Source: an uncultured Flavobacteriaceae bacterium (lineage in GTDB: Bacteria; Bacteroidota; Bacteroidia; Flavobacteriales; Flavobacteriaceae). Taken from it: DNA of 64,000 nucleotides. Positions 25,890-35,652 of the stretch are shown here, one piece after another. The notes below the pieces were generated by a model. That model had not been told where the DNA came from, did no database searches, and saw nothing but the letters and a program-made list of their open reading frames with translations. The translations under genes were made by a program, and so were the position numbers. The stretch lies in assembly GCA_947497145.1 (NCBI GenBank), contig CANMFQ010000003.1, positions 124,001-188,000 of the forward strand, written 5' to 3'. Numbering within the stretch: the first letter of the stretch is position 1; every line of letters starts with the position of its first letter.

Positions 25890-28397
25890 ATGGAGGTGTA
25901 CATACTAAAATCAGCAGCCTGTATGGCCATTTTTCTACTTTTCTATAAACTCTTATTAGAAAAAGAGTCCATGCATTTGTTTAAGCGTTTTTACTTGCTA
26001 GGAAGTATTATGGCTTCCTTTGCAATTCCGTTTGTTGTTTTTACAACCTATGTTGCACCCATTCCTGTAGAGCACACCCCTATTACTACCCCAATAATTA
26101 CCACGCCTATAGTAGAAAACTATACGCAATCACCACAACCAACGGCGTCTATAAATTACCTTTTATGGGCAAAAATGATATATATACTAGGTGTCATGCT
26201 ATTTGGGTTTCGGTTCTTTAGCAATCTCTATCAGTTATTGCGTCGTATTCAAAAAAATACCAAATACAAACTAGGCTATATCACCCATGTACTGTTGCAT
26301 GAAAAATTTGCCCCGCATACGTTTTTCAACTATATCTTCTTAAACAAAACAACGTTTGAATCGCAAGGCTACCCAAAAGAAGTACTACTACACGAAGAAA
26401 CCCATGCCAAACAGCACCATAGTTTTGATGTTTTATGTATAGAGTTTCTTCAAGTTATCTTTTGGTTTAATCCTATCTTATTTTTCTTTAAAAAAGCCAT
26501 AAAACTAAATCACGAATTTTTAGCCGATGCTGGCGTGTTACAGCAAAATATTGACAAATCTACCTACCAAAATACACTGCTAGACTATGTAGCGGCAACC
26601 AATCAGTATACGCAGCAGCCACAACTGGCCAATGCCATCAATTATTCATCAATCAAAAAACGATTTACAATCATGAAAACAAAAACATCAAAAAAAGCAG
26701 TTTTGCTAAGAACTGCCCTTTTAGTGCCTTTATTAACGTTGTTGCTCTATGGTTTTAGCCAAAGAGCAACCAAAACAAAAGTCATGAATGAAAATGACAT
26801 TGTAGTACTAAAAGATATCCGTATTGATATTGAGAAAAACGGAAGTCTATTTCTAAATGGAGAGCCAGTAGTATTAGCCAACCTTAACGAAAAAGTAAGG
26901 GCACTTACTGCAAACCTTTCGGCAGGGGAAACAACAACCTACCAAACCGCTCATATCATTTATGATGAAGAACAATTAGCACTTATTGATAAAATACAAT
27001 CCTCATTGCAACAAGCAAGGATTAACACTATCAAACATGTTAGTAAAAACAATTCAATACTAAAAAAGCAGCAGACCACTCCTCAAGACGGTGTCACTCA
27101 AAAACAAATGGAAGAATACAAGGCATATATTACAGAGACTAAAAAAACCAATATGCATGATTACAAAACCTATAAAAGAATAAAAGCGATCTATGAGTTA
27201 ATGAGTGATAAGCAAAGAGCAAGTGTCATAAAATACGCCCCATTTCCAGAGGTAAAACTAACTGAAACGAAAACAAAAAGCCCCACAATACAAGAATTCA
27301 ATTCTTGGAAAGACAAAACAAAATATGCTATTTGGATTGACGGAAATTCTGTAGAAAACAAAACTTTAGACGTATACACTCCATTAGAGATCGTATATTA
27401 CAACAAAAGTTTTGTCTACAAAAATGCACGCTCAGCTAAGTTCCCACAACCTTATCAAACTCACCTATACACAAAAGAAGGTTTTAAAAATACATTTCTA
27501 CAACACGATGTGAACAAGTATCAACATATTTCAAAAAGGTACTCTGAGGAAATTCAGAAATTTTTAAAAGGAGATAGACTAGATAATTCTGAATTGCGCA
27601 TTTTAAAACACAGGATGGACAATCTGTATCAAACATTCTCTACGGAAATGAAAGAGAAATATAACATATTACGTCCGCCTCCCGTTCCACAAACAAAAAA
27701 CAAGAAAAAAAAACCTACCCAAAAACAACTAGAAGAATACAACAAACTGGCCAAGCATTACAACACCATGAATCGCAATCATATGCGGATTCTAAAAAGT
27801 GATGTAGAACGCTTAACAAAGCTCTACGCACTGATGACCGATAAGCAAAAAGCTGCCGCCGAATCTTTTCCTGATTTTCCAAAGCCACCACCTCCGCCAC
27901 CTCCTGCACCAAAGCGTGTAAAAAAAGGAGAGAAAAGCACTATTCCACCACCTCCACCACCTCCTGCACCAAAGCGTGTAAAAAAGGGAGAGCAGAGTAC
28001 TATTCCGCCTCCTCCGCCTCCCCCAGCACCAAAACGTGTTAAAAAAGGAGAGAAAAGCACTATTCCACCTCCTCCGCCTCCTCCAGCAACAAAACGTGTA
28101 AAAAAGGGAGAAAAGAGTACTATTCCGCCTCCTCCGCCTCCTCCCAAACCAACCAGCCCTTTAGACCATCTTATTGCAATGGCAAAAAAAGATGCCAAAT
28201 TCTATTTTGAGGGAAAAGAAATAAGCGCAGATAAAGCGATTGAACTATTAAAAAAGAATGAAAACATCCATATAAATAGTAGCAAGGCTCACGGTAAGCA
28301 ACCCATAGTGAAATTAGCTGTGAAACCTATTACAACTACAACCACAACTATTCGTATTAATAATGATGCAAATACAAATCAAGAGGTTGTTAAATAG
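25890..28397 (+). CDS. BlaR1-like M56 sensor protease, C-terminus cut by TAG
   Basis: 835 aa. Four TM segments lie at ~5-22, 33-52, 90-110 and ~272-290. The zinc site is H168-E169-x-x-H172 plus E209 in NHEFLADA. A TonB-dependent receptor-like or peptidoglycan-sensing extension follows, with two copies of an ~55-aa unit (TQKQ-EEY...LM-DKQ) starting near residues 403 and 610, then four 20-aa Pro-rich repeats (~665-750). The likely role is to sense an envelope signal and inactivate the BlaI repressor encoded next to it. After the TAG at 28395-28397 the same frame stays open for 93 codons with coding character, so this copy may have lost its natural C-terminus. Confidence 0.85.
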   Translation: MEVYILKSAACMAIFLLFYKLLLEKESMHLFKRFYLLGSIMASFAIPFVVFTTYVAPIPVEHTPITTPIITTPIVENYTQSPQPTASINYLLWAKMIYILGVMLFGFRFFSNLYQLLRRIQKNTKYKLGYITHVLLHEKFAPHTFFNYIFLNKTTFESQGYPKEVLLHEETHAKQHHSFDVLCIEFLQVIFWFNPILFFFKKAIKLNHEFLADAGVLQQNIDKSTYQNTLLDYVAATNQYTQQPQLANAINYSSIKKRFTIMKTKTSKKAVLLRTALLVPLLTLLLYGFSQRATKTKVMNENDIVVLKDIRIDIEKNGSLFLNGEPVVLANLNEKVRALTANLSAGETTTYQTAHIIYDEEQLALIDKIQSSLQQARINTIKHVSKNNSILKKQQTTPQDGVTQKQMEEYKAYITETKKTNMHDYKTYKRIKAIYELMSDKQRASVIKYAPFPEVKLTETKTKSPTIQEFNSWKDKTKYAIWIDGNSVENKTLDVYTPLEIVYYNKSFVYKNARSAKFPQPYQTHLYTKEGFKNTFLQHDVNKYQHISKRYSEEIQKFLKGDRLDNSELRILKHRMDNLYQTFSTEMKEKYNILRPPPVPQTKNKKKKPTQKQLEEYNKLAKHYNTMNRNHMRILKSDVERLTKLYALMTDKQKAAAESFPDFPKPPPPPPPAPKRVKKGEKSTIPPPPPPPAPKRVKKGEQSTIPPPPPPPAPKRVKKGEKSTIPPPPPPPATKRVKKGEKSTIPPPPPPPKPTSPLDHLIAMAKKDAKFYFEGKEISADKAIELLKKNENIHINSSKAHGKQPIVKLAVKPITTTTTTIRINNDANTNQEVVK
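27891..28150 (+). repeat. Four 60-bp tandem repeats coding a Pro-rich linker
   Basis: The period is 60 bp; each unit encodes seven Pro followed by A-P/T-K-R-V-K-K-G-E-K/Q-S-T-I. Copies start near 27891, 27951, 28011 and 28071, with a final Pro run at 28131. The linker is rigid and basic, similar in character to the Pro-rich spacer of TonB. Confidence 0.9.
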
Positions 28398-28679
28398 GCA
28401 GAAAAGACCGATAAAATTTTCATTAATAGGTCGGCTCTAAAAATTATTTCTCTTACTAAAGAAGAAGTAAAAGAGCTAGTTCTAACAGCAGAAAAAGGAC
28501 GTATTACAGGCTTTAAAATGAAAATTCCCGGTCAATCGGCCTATAATGTAGGCGGCAACAAGCTTTATGAATCAATACAACAATATATCGCTACTATTAA
28601 CGCGCCTACAACAATTGAATTTTTGATATTAAAAGCCCAAACAGCTATAGCAATAACAGCCCTATTGTCATTAATTTAA
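28398..28679 (+). pseudogene. In-frame C-terminal continuation of the M56 gene after a TAG stop
   Basis: 93 codons in the same frame directly after TAG, with no ATG near the beginning. The translation starts AEKTDKIFINRSALK and contains KEEVKELVLTAEKGRI and GFKMKIPGQSAYNVGGNKL, which looks like a folded-domain sequence with normal codon use. The simplest reading is a nonsense mutation that separates the last domain of the M56 protein. Read-through or a sequencing error are alternatives. Confidence 0.6.
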
Positions 28680-28783
28680 AAATATAGTGTACTGACAGAT
28701 ATTCATTTTTTTTTGTAACAAATCCCCCTAAACTGCGTTCTAATAGCATATATGAATATCATCAATCAAATCAGCACACTATT

Positions 28784-29884
28784 ATGTTACAGCAATTTTT
28801 TATTCTCTGCTCGGGGGCAGACACCGCTATTTTAAACACATGTACTAAAGGCGAACAAAACAAATATGCAGGCATTGGCGCCACCGTATTTTTTACGGCA
28901 GTAATGGCATTTATTGCCAGTAGCTATGCTCTTTACACCGTATTTGACAATCTTTTTACTTCCATTTTTTTCGGCTTAATTTGGGGGCTCTTAATTTTTA
29001 ATTTGGACAGATTTATTGTTTCTACCATAAAAAAAAGGAACAGTTTGAGCAGTGAGTTTATACAAGCTACACCTCGGATTATTTTAGCCGTTATCATTGC
29101 TATTGTCATTTCAAAACCCTTAGAAATGAAGATTTTTGAAAAAGAAATCAATCAGGTACTCTTGGAAGAAAAAAATGAAATGACCCTTGTTAACAAAGAG
29201 CAAATCGCTCTTCAATACACCCCTAAAATAGAAAAATTACAGCAAGATATCGCTGCCTTAAAAACCGAAATCGCCACTAAAGAAAAGGAAACAGATGCAC
29301 TATACAACATCTATATTACCGAAGCAGAGGGCACTGCTGGTTCCATGCGCTTGGGCAAAGGCCCCGTATATACCGAAAAGCGTGAAAAGCATGATGCCGC
29401 CTTGGCTGAATTAAAACAACTAAAAGTAGTTAACGCCTCAAAAATAGCTGCCATTGAAACGGAAATCGCTACTCTAAATGCCGCTTATGCTGAAGCTGTA
29501 CAAAATTCGCAGCCGATAATTGATGGTTTTGATGGATTAATGGCACGTATAACGGCACTAGACAAATTACCTTGGATGCCTTCATTTTTTATTTTCCTAC
29601 TCTTCTTAGCCATTGAAACCTCACCTATTATTGCCAAACTGTTGGCAGACAAAGGAGCGTATGATATAAAATTGGAAGAAGAGGAAAATATATTAAAAAC
29701 ATGGGTCACTCAAAAAATTCAACAACGCCAGTTAATACAAAGTACCGATGCTGTTTTGAATGAAAAAATATACAATAAAATTGAAGAAGAGGAAGCTGTT
29801 TACGCTTATAAAAAACAAAAAGCTGAAGCCCTTTTAAAATTACAAGCCGATGCGTTTCATAACCTACAGGTAAAGCAATTGTAA
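28784..29884 (+). CDS. DUF4407 membrane protein
   Basis: 366 aa. Hydrophobic segments lie at ~33-55, 58-78, 95-112 and ~260-280. A long charged coiled coil (~125-240) lies between the third and fourth. The start MLQQFFILCSGADTAILNTC and the FNLDRFIVS motif are typical of DUF4407, whose function is unknown. Preceded by ~100 bp of spacer after the broken M56 frame, and convergent with the HPt genes. Confidence 0.85.
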   Translation: MLQQFFILCSGADTAILNTCTKGEQNKYAGIGATVFFTAVMAFIASSYALYTVFDNLFTSIFFGLIWGLLIFNLDRFIVSTIKKRNSLSSEFIQATPRIILAVIIAIVISKPLEMKIFEKEINQVLLEEKNEMTLVNKEQIALQYTPKIEKLQQDIAALKTEIATKEKETDALYNIYITEAEGTAGSMRLGKGPVYTEKREKHDAALAELKQLKVVNASKIAAIETEIATLNAAYAEAVQNSQPIIDGFDGLMARITALDKLPWMPSFFIFLLFLAIETSPIIAKLLADKGAYDIKLEEEENILKTWVTQKIQQRQLIQSTDAVLNEKIYNKIEEEEAVYAYKKQKAEALLKLQADAFHNLQVKQL

Positions 29885-29904
29885 ATGCTTAGGTTTGGGG
29901 CATA

Positions 29905-30249
29905 CTAATTTTTTACTTCATTACAGATATCGCAGGTTTTAAGAAATAAAATTACCTTTTCAAGTATTTTTCGGTACTCTACATGCCGGCTGTAGTCACC
30001 TACTTGCAAACATTTCTCGTAATATTCAGCAAAATCATAAGATGACTTCAAACCAAGCATGCTCAGCTTATACTTTGATTGACCAACAATTTCTGCTGCT
30101 GCTCGTGGCTCTTCTTTTTCAATGTGTCGTAGATACATACCTACTTCCCATCGAAATTCCTCTTTAAAATATATCATGAAGCGATTAAAAAAATCTTGAT
30201 CTTCATTAGCTATTTCATTCATGTAGGACAGATTTGGGATTTCTACCAT
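29905..30249 (-). CDS. HPt-domain paralogue lacking the phospho-histidine
   Basis: Start set at MVEIPNLSY because it aligns with MEEVPNLSY of the neighbouring gene; 114 aa. The whole length matches a histidine phosphotransfer helical bundle, but the motif that should read V-H-K-L-K is V-G-Q-S-K, so the acceptor His is Gly56. The neighbour 30507-30827 has the intact motif. It cannot relay phosphate in the usual way. It could act as a decoy or dimer partner, or be decaying. The frame is intact, which argues against simple decay. Confidence 0.75.
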   Translation of the reverse strand: MVEIPNLSYMNEIANEDQDFFNRFMIYFKEEFRWEVGMYLRHIEKEEPRAAAEIVGQSKYKLSMLGLKSSYDFAEYYEKCLQVGDYSRHVEYRKILEKVILFLKTCDICNEVKN

Positions 30250-30506
30250 TTGATGAAAATTTAAATTAATAAATAATATCAAATGTAGGAATAATACTAC
30301 ATTTTTATAAATGTTTGTTGTGAAATACCTCCTTTTTGTTGACTAGCTATGTAAAGCACTGTCATTTTAAAATTCGAGAATTTTAAACATGTCAACTTCC
30401 ATTTTATCCTGCTAAAAATGGCTTTATGCAACAATAGCCCGCAAGGTATTTCTTAACTTGGCATAGGGTAAGAAAACTAGGTATTCAACACGCCCGTAGC
30501 ATATGA

Positions 30507-30827
30507 TTAAATGCTTTTAAGATATACATCTACTTTTTTAAGAATTCGTTTAAAATCAGTATCTAACGAGGTATCACCTACATGTAATCTTTCTTCGTGT
30601 ACATCAGAAAATTTATACGCGTGATTCATTCCTAACGCACTAATTCTATACTTCAATTTGTGTACATATTCGGCAGCATGACGCGGCTCATTTCTTTTAA
30701 TATGGAACAAATAAAGTCCGAGTTCCAACGGAAATTCTTCTTTAATTATCTGTAAAAACTTATCTCTAAAATCAAAATCATCACCCACAAGGTCAACAAC
30801 ATATGATAAATTAGGAACCTCTTCCAT
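30507..30827 (-). CDS. HPt-domain phosphotransfer protein
   Basis: 106 aa from MEEVPNLSY; the frame extends 19 codons upstream, but the paralogue supports this start. Single HPt helical bundle with phospho-acceptor His56 in VHKLKYRIS, followed by ALGM as in flavobacterial HPt proteins. It would carry phosphate between a hybrid kinase and a response regulator in the cytosol; neither partner is encoded nearby. Tandem duplicate of 29905-30249, 257 bp apart, same strand. Confidence 0.8.
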   Translation of the reverse strand: MEEVPNLSYVVDLVGDDFDFRDKFLQIIKEEFPLELGLYLFHIKRNEPRHAAEYVHKLKYRISALGMNHAYKFSDVHEERLHVGDTSLDTDFKRILKKVDVYLKSI

Positions 30828-30884
30828 GAAGCCTTTTGGGGTGTAAGTAAACCGTGCATCAAATTCCATAACTGTAAAAGACAT

Positions 30885-31240
30885 TAAATCAGATAATAAA
30901 ACCTATCTAATTCTTCATAATGATTCTAAAATCTAAATTATAAAAACACAAACTGTTGTTATAATTTTTGTTGTGAAACCATTATTTTAATATGCTATTG
31001 CTACAATTACATCTATTAGCAATAGTGTCTGGTTAGAGGCACCCAAAACGTAAATTTGTTTGTTTTTTTTGACCCTTGGTGTGTAGCACTTTTATGTTCT
31101 ACAAATTTTTAAAACAGCAGTTTTTATGCTGAAACCCATAACTGCCGTACAATAGTTAGATCAAATTCAGCAATTGGCTTACTTCTATTTACAGCCATAC
31201 GAAAAGTACACAACAGCACAACTACCTAGTACAGCTTTTT
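30885..31240. other. Spacer with hairpin and a dispersed repeat
   Basis: No gene seen. CTATTGCTA (30995-31003) pairs with TAGCAATAG (31017-31025). The stretch ~31025-31075 (TCTGGTTAGAGGCACCCAAAACGTAAATTTG then T-rich) resembles ~55993-56040. Confidence 0.5.
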
Positions 31241-32242
31241 CTAATTACCCCAAATGCGCTGCCAAAGGCTACGTAGTAGCTCCTTTGCATCTCCTCTTGA
31301 TTTTTTTGTCTCTATAACCTCAAACGAAGTAGGCGTTTTTTTTAATTCATACGAAAAAGCAAATTGGGTTTCGTTGGGATTTAAACTTAATAATCCGAAA
31401 CGCAAATCATTAAACAGTACTTTTTCTCCATCTTTGGTAATGGTATACCAGCCTTCAGCAATGTTCTTTAAGCGTACCACCTTATCTTCTGTTACCCAAT
31501 CACCTAACAATTGATGATTTTTTTGATATGAATGAAACCTAATAGGCTGTGAGTCAAAAAACGAATAATAGCCAATAACATACGTATCACCCGCATCAAC
31601 ATTGGCTGTCCACAGGAGAGTGGTAAATGGGGCTGGTCTAATATCCATTTCTGTATAGTTGATATTTTGCGTATCCAATTGATTGGCAAATGCCTGATAA
31701 GCAAATCCTTTTAACACTAGGCTTATCAACAAATAAGCACTACTTAGTACTAACCCTATAGTATTGTATTTTCTTCTTTTTGCTGAAGTTCGCTTTTGGC
31801 GCATTGCCAAAATAAGGCATATCAAAAACGGTATGGTATACAAGGGATCGATTACAAAAATATTCTGAAAAGCTAATCGGTACTTAAACGGCCAAAAAAG
31901 CTGTGTACCCCAAGTAGTAAACGCATCAAGAACAGGGTGCGTAAACAAGCCCCAAAACATGAGCCACGACCAGTCTTTAAAACTTGCTGGTGACTTGCTA
32001 TTTATTTTCCAAGCCAACCATCCAAAAATGGGCGCAAAAAGTACTGAAAAAAGAATGGAATGACTAAAACCTCGATGCCATTCTGTAGCCGTAACGGTGT
32101 CTACAAAAAAACTTGCTAGCACATCAAGATCAGGAATTGTTCCTGCAATAGCACCATACAACATAGCTTTATTGCCTATCTTCTTACCCAAAACTGCCTC
32201 ACCAGCTGCGGCACCTAATACAATTTGTGTTAATGAATCCAT
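31241..32242 (-). CDS. YdjM-type membrane-bound metal-dependent hydrolase
   Basis: 333 aa. Start MDSLTQIVLGAAAGEAVLG with the family's metal-binding pattern: PDLDVL (~37-42), EWHRGFSHS (~54-62) and THPVLDAFTTWG (~101-112). Four to five hydrophobic segments fill the first 190 residues, and a ~140-aa extracytoplasmic beta-rich domain follows. The family consists of inner-membrane proteins with predicted hydrolase activity; the substrate is unknown. It lies 16 bp after the MutS-like gene, so the two are likely co-transcribed. Confidence 0.88.
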   Translation of the reverse strand: MDSLTQIVLGAAAGEAVLGKKIGNKAMLYGAIAGTIPDLDVLASFFVDTVTATEWHRGFSHSILFSVLFAPIFGWLAWKINSKSPASFKDWSWLMFWGLFTHPVLDAFTTWGTQLFWPFKYRLAFQNIFVIDPLYTIPFLICLILAMRQKRTSAKRRKYNTIGLVLSSAYLLISLVLKGFAYQAFANQLDTQNINYTEMDIRPAPFTTLLWTANVDAGDTYVIGYYSFFDSQPIRFHSYQKNHQLLGDWVTEDKVVRLKNIAEGWYTITKDGEKVLFNDLRFGLLSLNPNETQFAFSYELKKTPTSFEVIETKKSRGDAKELLRSLWQRIWGN

Positions 32243-32258
32243 TTAATTAGTTGCTCTA

Positions 32259-34031
32259 TTAATCTACAATCTGCATTTTCTTCAATAAAAAAGAAGCATT
32301 CATATTTTGGCAAATACCGGTTTTAAACTTGTAATCAAAATGTAATTCATTATCAATTATTTCGGCATCAAAATAGTGATTCTTTATTTGTGGTAATTCT
32401 TGGGCTACTTCACAAAGACTCAAATCATGGGTAGCAATAATTCCTGTAGATTTTGATCGCACTAATTTTTCTACAAATTTTCTTGATCCTTTAGCTTTAT
32501 CGGTGCTATTCGTGCCTTTTAAAATTTCATCTAATACTATAAAATATTGATCCATTTGAATTTCATCAACAATGAATTTTAAGCGTTTCAATTCTGAAAA
32601 GAAATACGACTCATCATCTGTTAATGAATCAGTAGTTCGCATACTTGTTATGAGTTTAATAGGATTATAAACAACTTCTTTAGCACAAACCGGAAGCCCT
32701 ACATTTGCCATTACAATTTGTAATGAAACGGTTCGTAAAAAGGTACTTTTACCAGCCATATTTGCTCCCGTAATTATAAAAAACTGTTCTCTATCAATTT
32801 CAAAATCATTTAAAACACTCTTTTCGGGGTCTAATAATGGATGTCCTGCTCCAAGAGTTTTTGTGACAATTTCATTTGATGATAAAACAGGATAGGTATA
32901 TACAGGGTGGTTAAAGGCAAAGGTGCCCAAGCTACTATAGGCATCAAAAAAAGCAATCACCTCAAACCATTCTTTTGCGGCATTACCATGGGCAGCAATC
33001 CATTTTTCTATTTGATAGCTACTTGCCAGAGCACGAAGAAAAAAACCATTGCCAAAAATGAGGTAAAATACATTATTGTTTTGATCAAGGTTACCTAAAA
33101 GCTTTGAAAACTCATTCAGAATTTCTGATGTCTTTTTTCCTTCTCTTACAATTTTATGCCGTTTTTGTTTTAATAAAACCGACTGAAAATCGGTTGCTTC
33201 AATAATTTGTAATAACTTATAGTATTGCTGAAAAGTAGACTGAGCTTTAGAACAATGCGCTCCCAATTTAGCCACTTTTTTAGTAAAAAATCCAGCTATC
33301 ATTAACCCTAATAAGAGTTGAATGACTAGTATCCATCCAGAGAGATAGCCTAGAAAAAAAAGAACAAAAAATAGAACCGCTATTACTGAAAACCCCATGG
33401 TAACATATTTCATGACAGCTGGCACAAAAGAAACATAATCTTTTAACCATTTTTCAATGCTTTCAATAGTCGTATCTGTTTTTGTTAAAGAAGCAACAGC
33501 CGAAAACTCTTGTCGCCAACCGGGCATTTCTGAAAGCTCTTGAATAGCTTGTTGTTTTTGCCCTATATTTTTAATGTCGTTATCGACATATAATTTTGAC
33601 AAGACTTCACTACCTTGTTTTAAGGTCGTACGATTGCTGTATTGGTAAAAAGACCCTTTCCCAAAAAGATCAATATCTTGACTGTAATAATGCAACGGAT
33701 TTTTAAACTCACCCCCATCAGGAAGGTCTTTAAAATCACGTCTCAACACTTTTACCTCGGTCTCATTTATTTTTTTTAATGCTACAATTTTATCGCGTTG
33801 GTATTGCAAATTTGTATGTCGAGAAACCAAAAACAAGAATAAGGCAATTCCACCCAGGGTAATAGCCAGTACCAACTTAGCGTTTCCAAAAAACACATAA
33901 ACTGCACATGCTATCGCTATAAAAAGAACTAAGCGAATGGTACTTGAAATTGCTAATTGCCTTTTAACATTTTCTAATTCTGTAGTAAATTTTTGAATTT
34001 GGCTCTCGTAATAGGATAGTAAATCTTGCAT
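32259..34031 (-). CDS. Membrane-associated MutS-like ATPase
   Basis: 590 aa. Two pairs of hydrophobic segments (~30-68 and ~212-248) precede a MutS-type core and ATPase domain in the last ~200 residues: Walker A GANMAGKST, MRTTDSLTDDESYFFSEL, Walker B YFIVLDEIL, and a TGIIATHDLSL H-loop. The N-terminal mismatch-recognition domain of MutS is absent, so this is not the repair MutS. It belongs to a Bacteroidetes group of membrane-anchored MutS-like proteins of unknown role. Confidence 0.85.
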   Translation of the reverse strand: MQDLLSYYESQIQKFTTELENVKRQLAISSTIRLVLFIAIACAVYVFFGNAKLVLAITLGGIALFLFLVSRHTNLQYQRDKIVALKKINETEVKVLRRDFKDLPDGGEFKNPLHYYSQDIDLFGKGSFYQYSNRTTLKQGSEVLSKLYVDNDIKNIGQKQQAIQELSEMPGWRQEFSAVASLTKTDTTIESIEKWLKDYVSFVPAVMKYVTMGFSVIAVLFFVLFFLGYLSGWILVIQLLLGLMIAGFFTKKVAKLGAHCSKAQSTFQQYYKLLQIIEATDFQSVLLKQKRHKIVREGKKTSEILNEFSKLLGNLDQNNNVFYLIFGNGFFLRALASSYQIEKWIAAHGNAAKEWFEVIAFFDAYSSLGTFAFNHPVYTYPVLSSNEIVTKTLGAGHPLLDPEKSVLNDFEIDREQFFIITGANMAGKSTFLRTVSLQIVMANVGLPVCAKEVVYNPIKLITSMRTTDSLTDDESYFFSELKRLKFIVDEIQMDQYFIVLDEILKGTNSTDKAKGSRKFVEKLVRSKSTGIIATHDLSLCEVAQELPQIKNHYFDAEIIDNELHFDYKFKTGICQNMNASFLLKKMQIVD

Positions 34032-34128
34032 TAAGATTTTTTGATTTTATATTATGGTGTAAAGATATGCATACTCCTGCCATTTCAAAAGTGCGTAATT
34101 TTAAAATGGTAATAATACCATTCACGTA

Positions 34129-34488
34129 CTATGCCAATGCATCAAAATCGGCCCGCAGTTTTTTGGTGAATTTTGAAACCACCAAATTGTACGAATGGTC
34201 AATTAATTCACACACTAACTTTGGTGGAAGCTGCCCTATAAAAAGTGTATTCCAGTGTACTTTGTTCATATGATACCCCGGAATGATAACTCCATCATAG
34301 GTTTCCCGTAGCGTTATAGCCCGTTCGGGGTCACATTTCAAATTTACCTGTGAAGGGACACGCTCAAGTCCCGTCAAGGCATACATTTTACCCATCACCT
34401 TAAAAACTAGCGTCTGTTCATCAAAAGGAAACATTTCTGTAGTGCCTTTTTTGGCCATACAATACTGCCTAAATTCTTCAATATTCAT
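34129..34488 (-). CDS. MmcQ/YjbR-family protein
   Basis: 119 aa from MNIEEFRQYC (an ATG seven codons upstream is possible). Matches the MmcQ/YjbR fold: KGTTEMFPFDEQTLVFKVMGKMYAL, VNLKCDPERA, YHMNKVHWNTL, and a C-terminal helix pair. Members resemble CyaY in fold and are described as DNA-binding, but the biological role is unclear. Cytosolic, between the Dabb and MutS-like genes on the same strand. Confidence 0.88.
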   Translation of the reverse strand: MNIEEFRQYCMAKKGTTEMFPFDEQTLVFKVMGKMYALTGLERVPSQVNLKCDPERAITLRETYDGVIIPGYHMNKVHWNTLFIGQLPPKLVCELIDHSYNLVVSKFTKKLRADFDALA

Positions 34489-34572
34489 GATTTTCTCATC
34501 ATTACACATCCGTTTTGAAACGAATATGCTGTTGTACTTGGCTTTTTTAATTTACTCGACTACACTTGCTCC

Positions 34573-34896
34573 TTAAATTCCTATGGAATCATAAACAATT
34601 ACTTTTGTCCATAATCTGCTAGACTCTTCAATAAACACTTGATGTGGCACCTCATCTTGATAGCTTTTTTGAGCTTCAGCAGACTCAAAAGTTACAATCA
34701 ATGAATATGTAAAAGACCCATCAACAACTTCTCTACTTGCCGAAGGAGGCGTGCCAATGAACTTTGTTTGAGCATAGGCAGAATTGTTTAAAAACTTTTT
34801 TAAGGACGCTTCAAAAGCACTTCTTTCTTCTTGATTGCTAGGGTTTTTAAGCCAAAAATAAACTACGTGGGCAAAATTGGAATCAAATTCTTTCAT
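34573..34896 (-). CDS. Stress-responsive Dabb-domain protein
   Basis: 107 aa from MKEFDSNFAHVVYFWLK; the longer frame adds ten residues with no support. An alpha+beta barrel with the typical FAHVVYFWLKNP start and a GSFTYSLIVTFESAEAQKSYQDEVPHQVF core. Small dimeric proteins of this family have varied or unknown function. Confidence 0.82.
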   Translation of the reverse strand: MKEFDSNFAHVVYFWLKNPSNQEERSAFEASLKKFLNNSAYAQTKFIGTPPSASREVVDGSFTYSLIVTFESAEAQKSYQDEVPHQVFIEESSRLWTKVIVYDSIGI

Positions 34897-35025
34897 AGGA
34901 CTTTTTATTAGACCAAAAATGGTCATTAGTTGAAATAAAAATTTATTGCTAGCTACATTAGTTAAAAAATGTTCCTTAATTCAAATTAAAAATAAGGAGC
35001 TACAAGGGTTTTTACAAATTACCGC

Positions 35026-35652
35026 TTACTCATCTAACAACTTTTCTTTCTCTTTCTCAGGAATTTCTAAGGCCGAGTAATCCAACTTCCAACCAATGGT
35101 AGCCACAATAGACTCAATAAGCAGTACCGCTTGAAGTGCTTCTTTTCTGGCCGTTTCCATCAAACCACTTTCTGGAATTTTTTCTTTTATATGATTCTTT
35201 GCTTCATTATTTAAAGTGGTAAGGTCTTCTGGTGAAAAAGAATTGAACATCCCATTTTGAATATCATAAAACTCCAATTCGGGTTCTATGGATAAAATTT
35301 CGGGTTGCGGAAAATTCGTTAATATAATTCGCTTGTTTTCAACATCAGACGTGATTTCAACCCTTTTTAAATCATAACCTATTTGTGCCTTTGCATTAAT
35401 GACGACTAGTGCCTTCTTTTTACTACTTACCAAACTTAAAAAGCGTTCTTTGGTATTTTCATATTTATAAATTTCTGCAAACTCTCCTTCAACAGAAACC
35501 AATTTACTAACACTTCTTATTTTTTCTAAGAGTACGCTTGATTGATGCAGGGTTACTTCTTTATTTTGCTTCTTTTTAAAAAAGCTATAAATCCAATATG
35601 TGGCAATTGCCCCCAAAATTAATCCTAAAAATGTATCAAAAATATTATCCAT
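35026..35652 (-). CDS. DUF4230 protein (first copy)
   Basis: 208 aa with an N-terminal TM anchor (5-25). Core DUF4230 features are KLVSVEGEFAEIYKYE, KKALVVINAKAQIGYDL, ILTNFPQPEIL and a C-terminal helical region ending IGWKLDY. Overlaps the DUF4260 gene by 8 bp (35645-35652), so they are translationally coupled. A paralogue lies at 54370-54981. Function unknown; probably faces the periplasm. Confidence 0.85.
   Translation of the reverse strand: MDNIFDTFLGLILGAIATYWIYSFFKKKQNKEVTLHQSSVLLEKIRSVSKLVSVEGEFAEIYKYENTKERFLSLVSSKKKALVVINAKAQIGYDLKRVEITSDVENKRIILTNFPQPEILSIEPELEFYDIQNGMFNSFSPEDLTTLNNEAKNHIKEKIPESGLMETARKEALQAVLLIESIVATIGWKLDYSALEIPEKEKEKLLDE

Noticed and set aside
27824-28198. Gly-rich 124-aa minus-strand frame
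   Set aside because: It is the antisense shadow of the Pro-rich repeats of the M56 gene.
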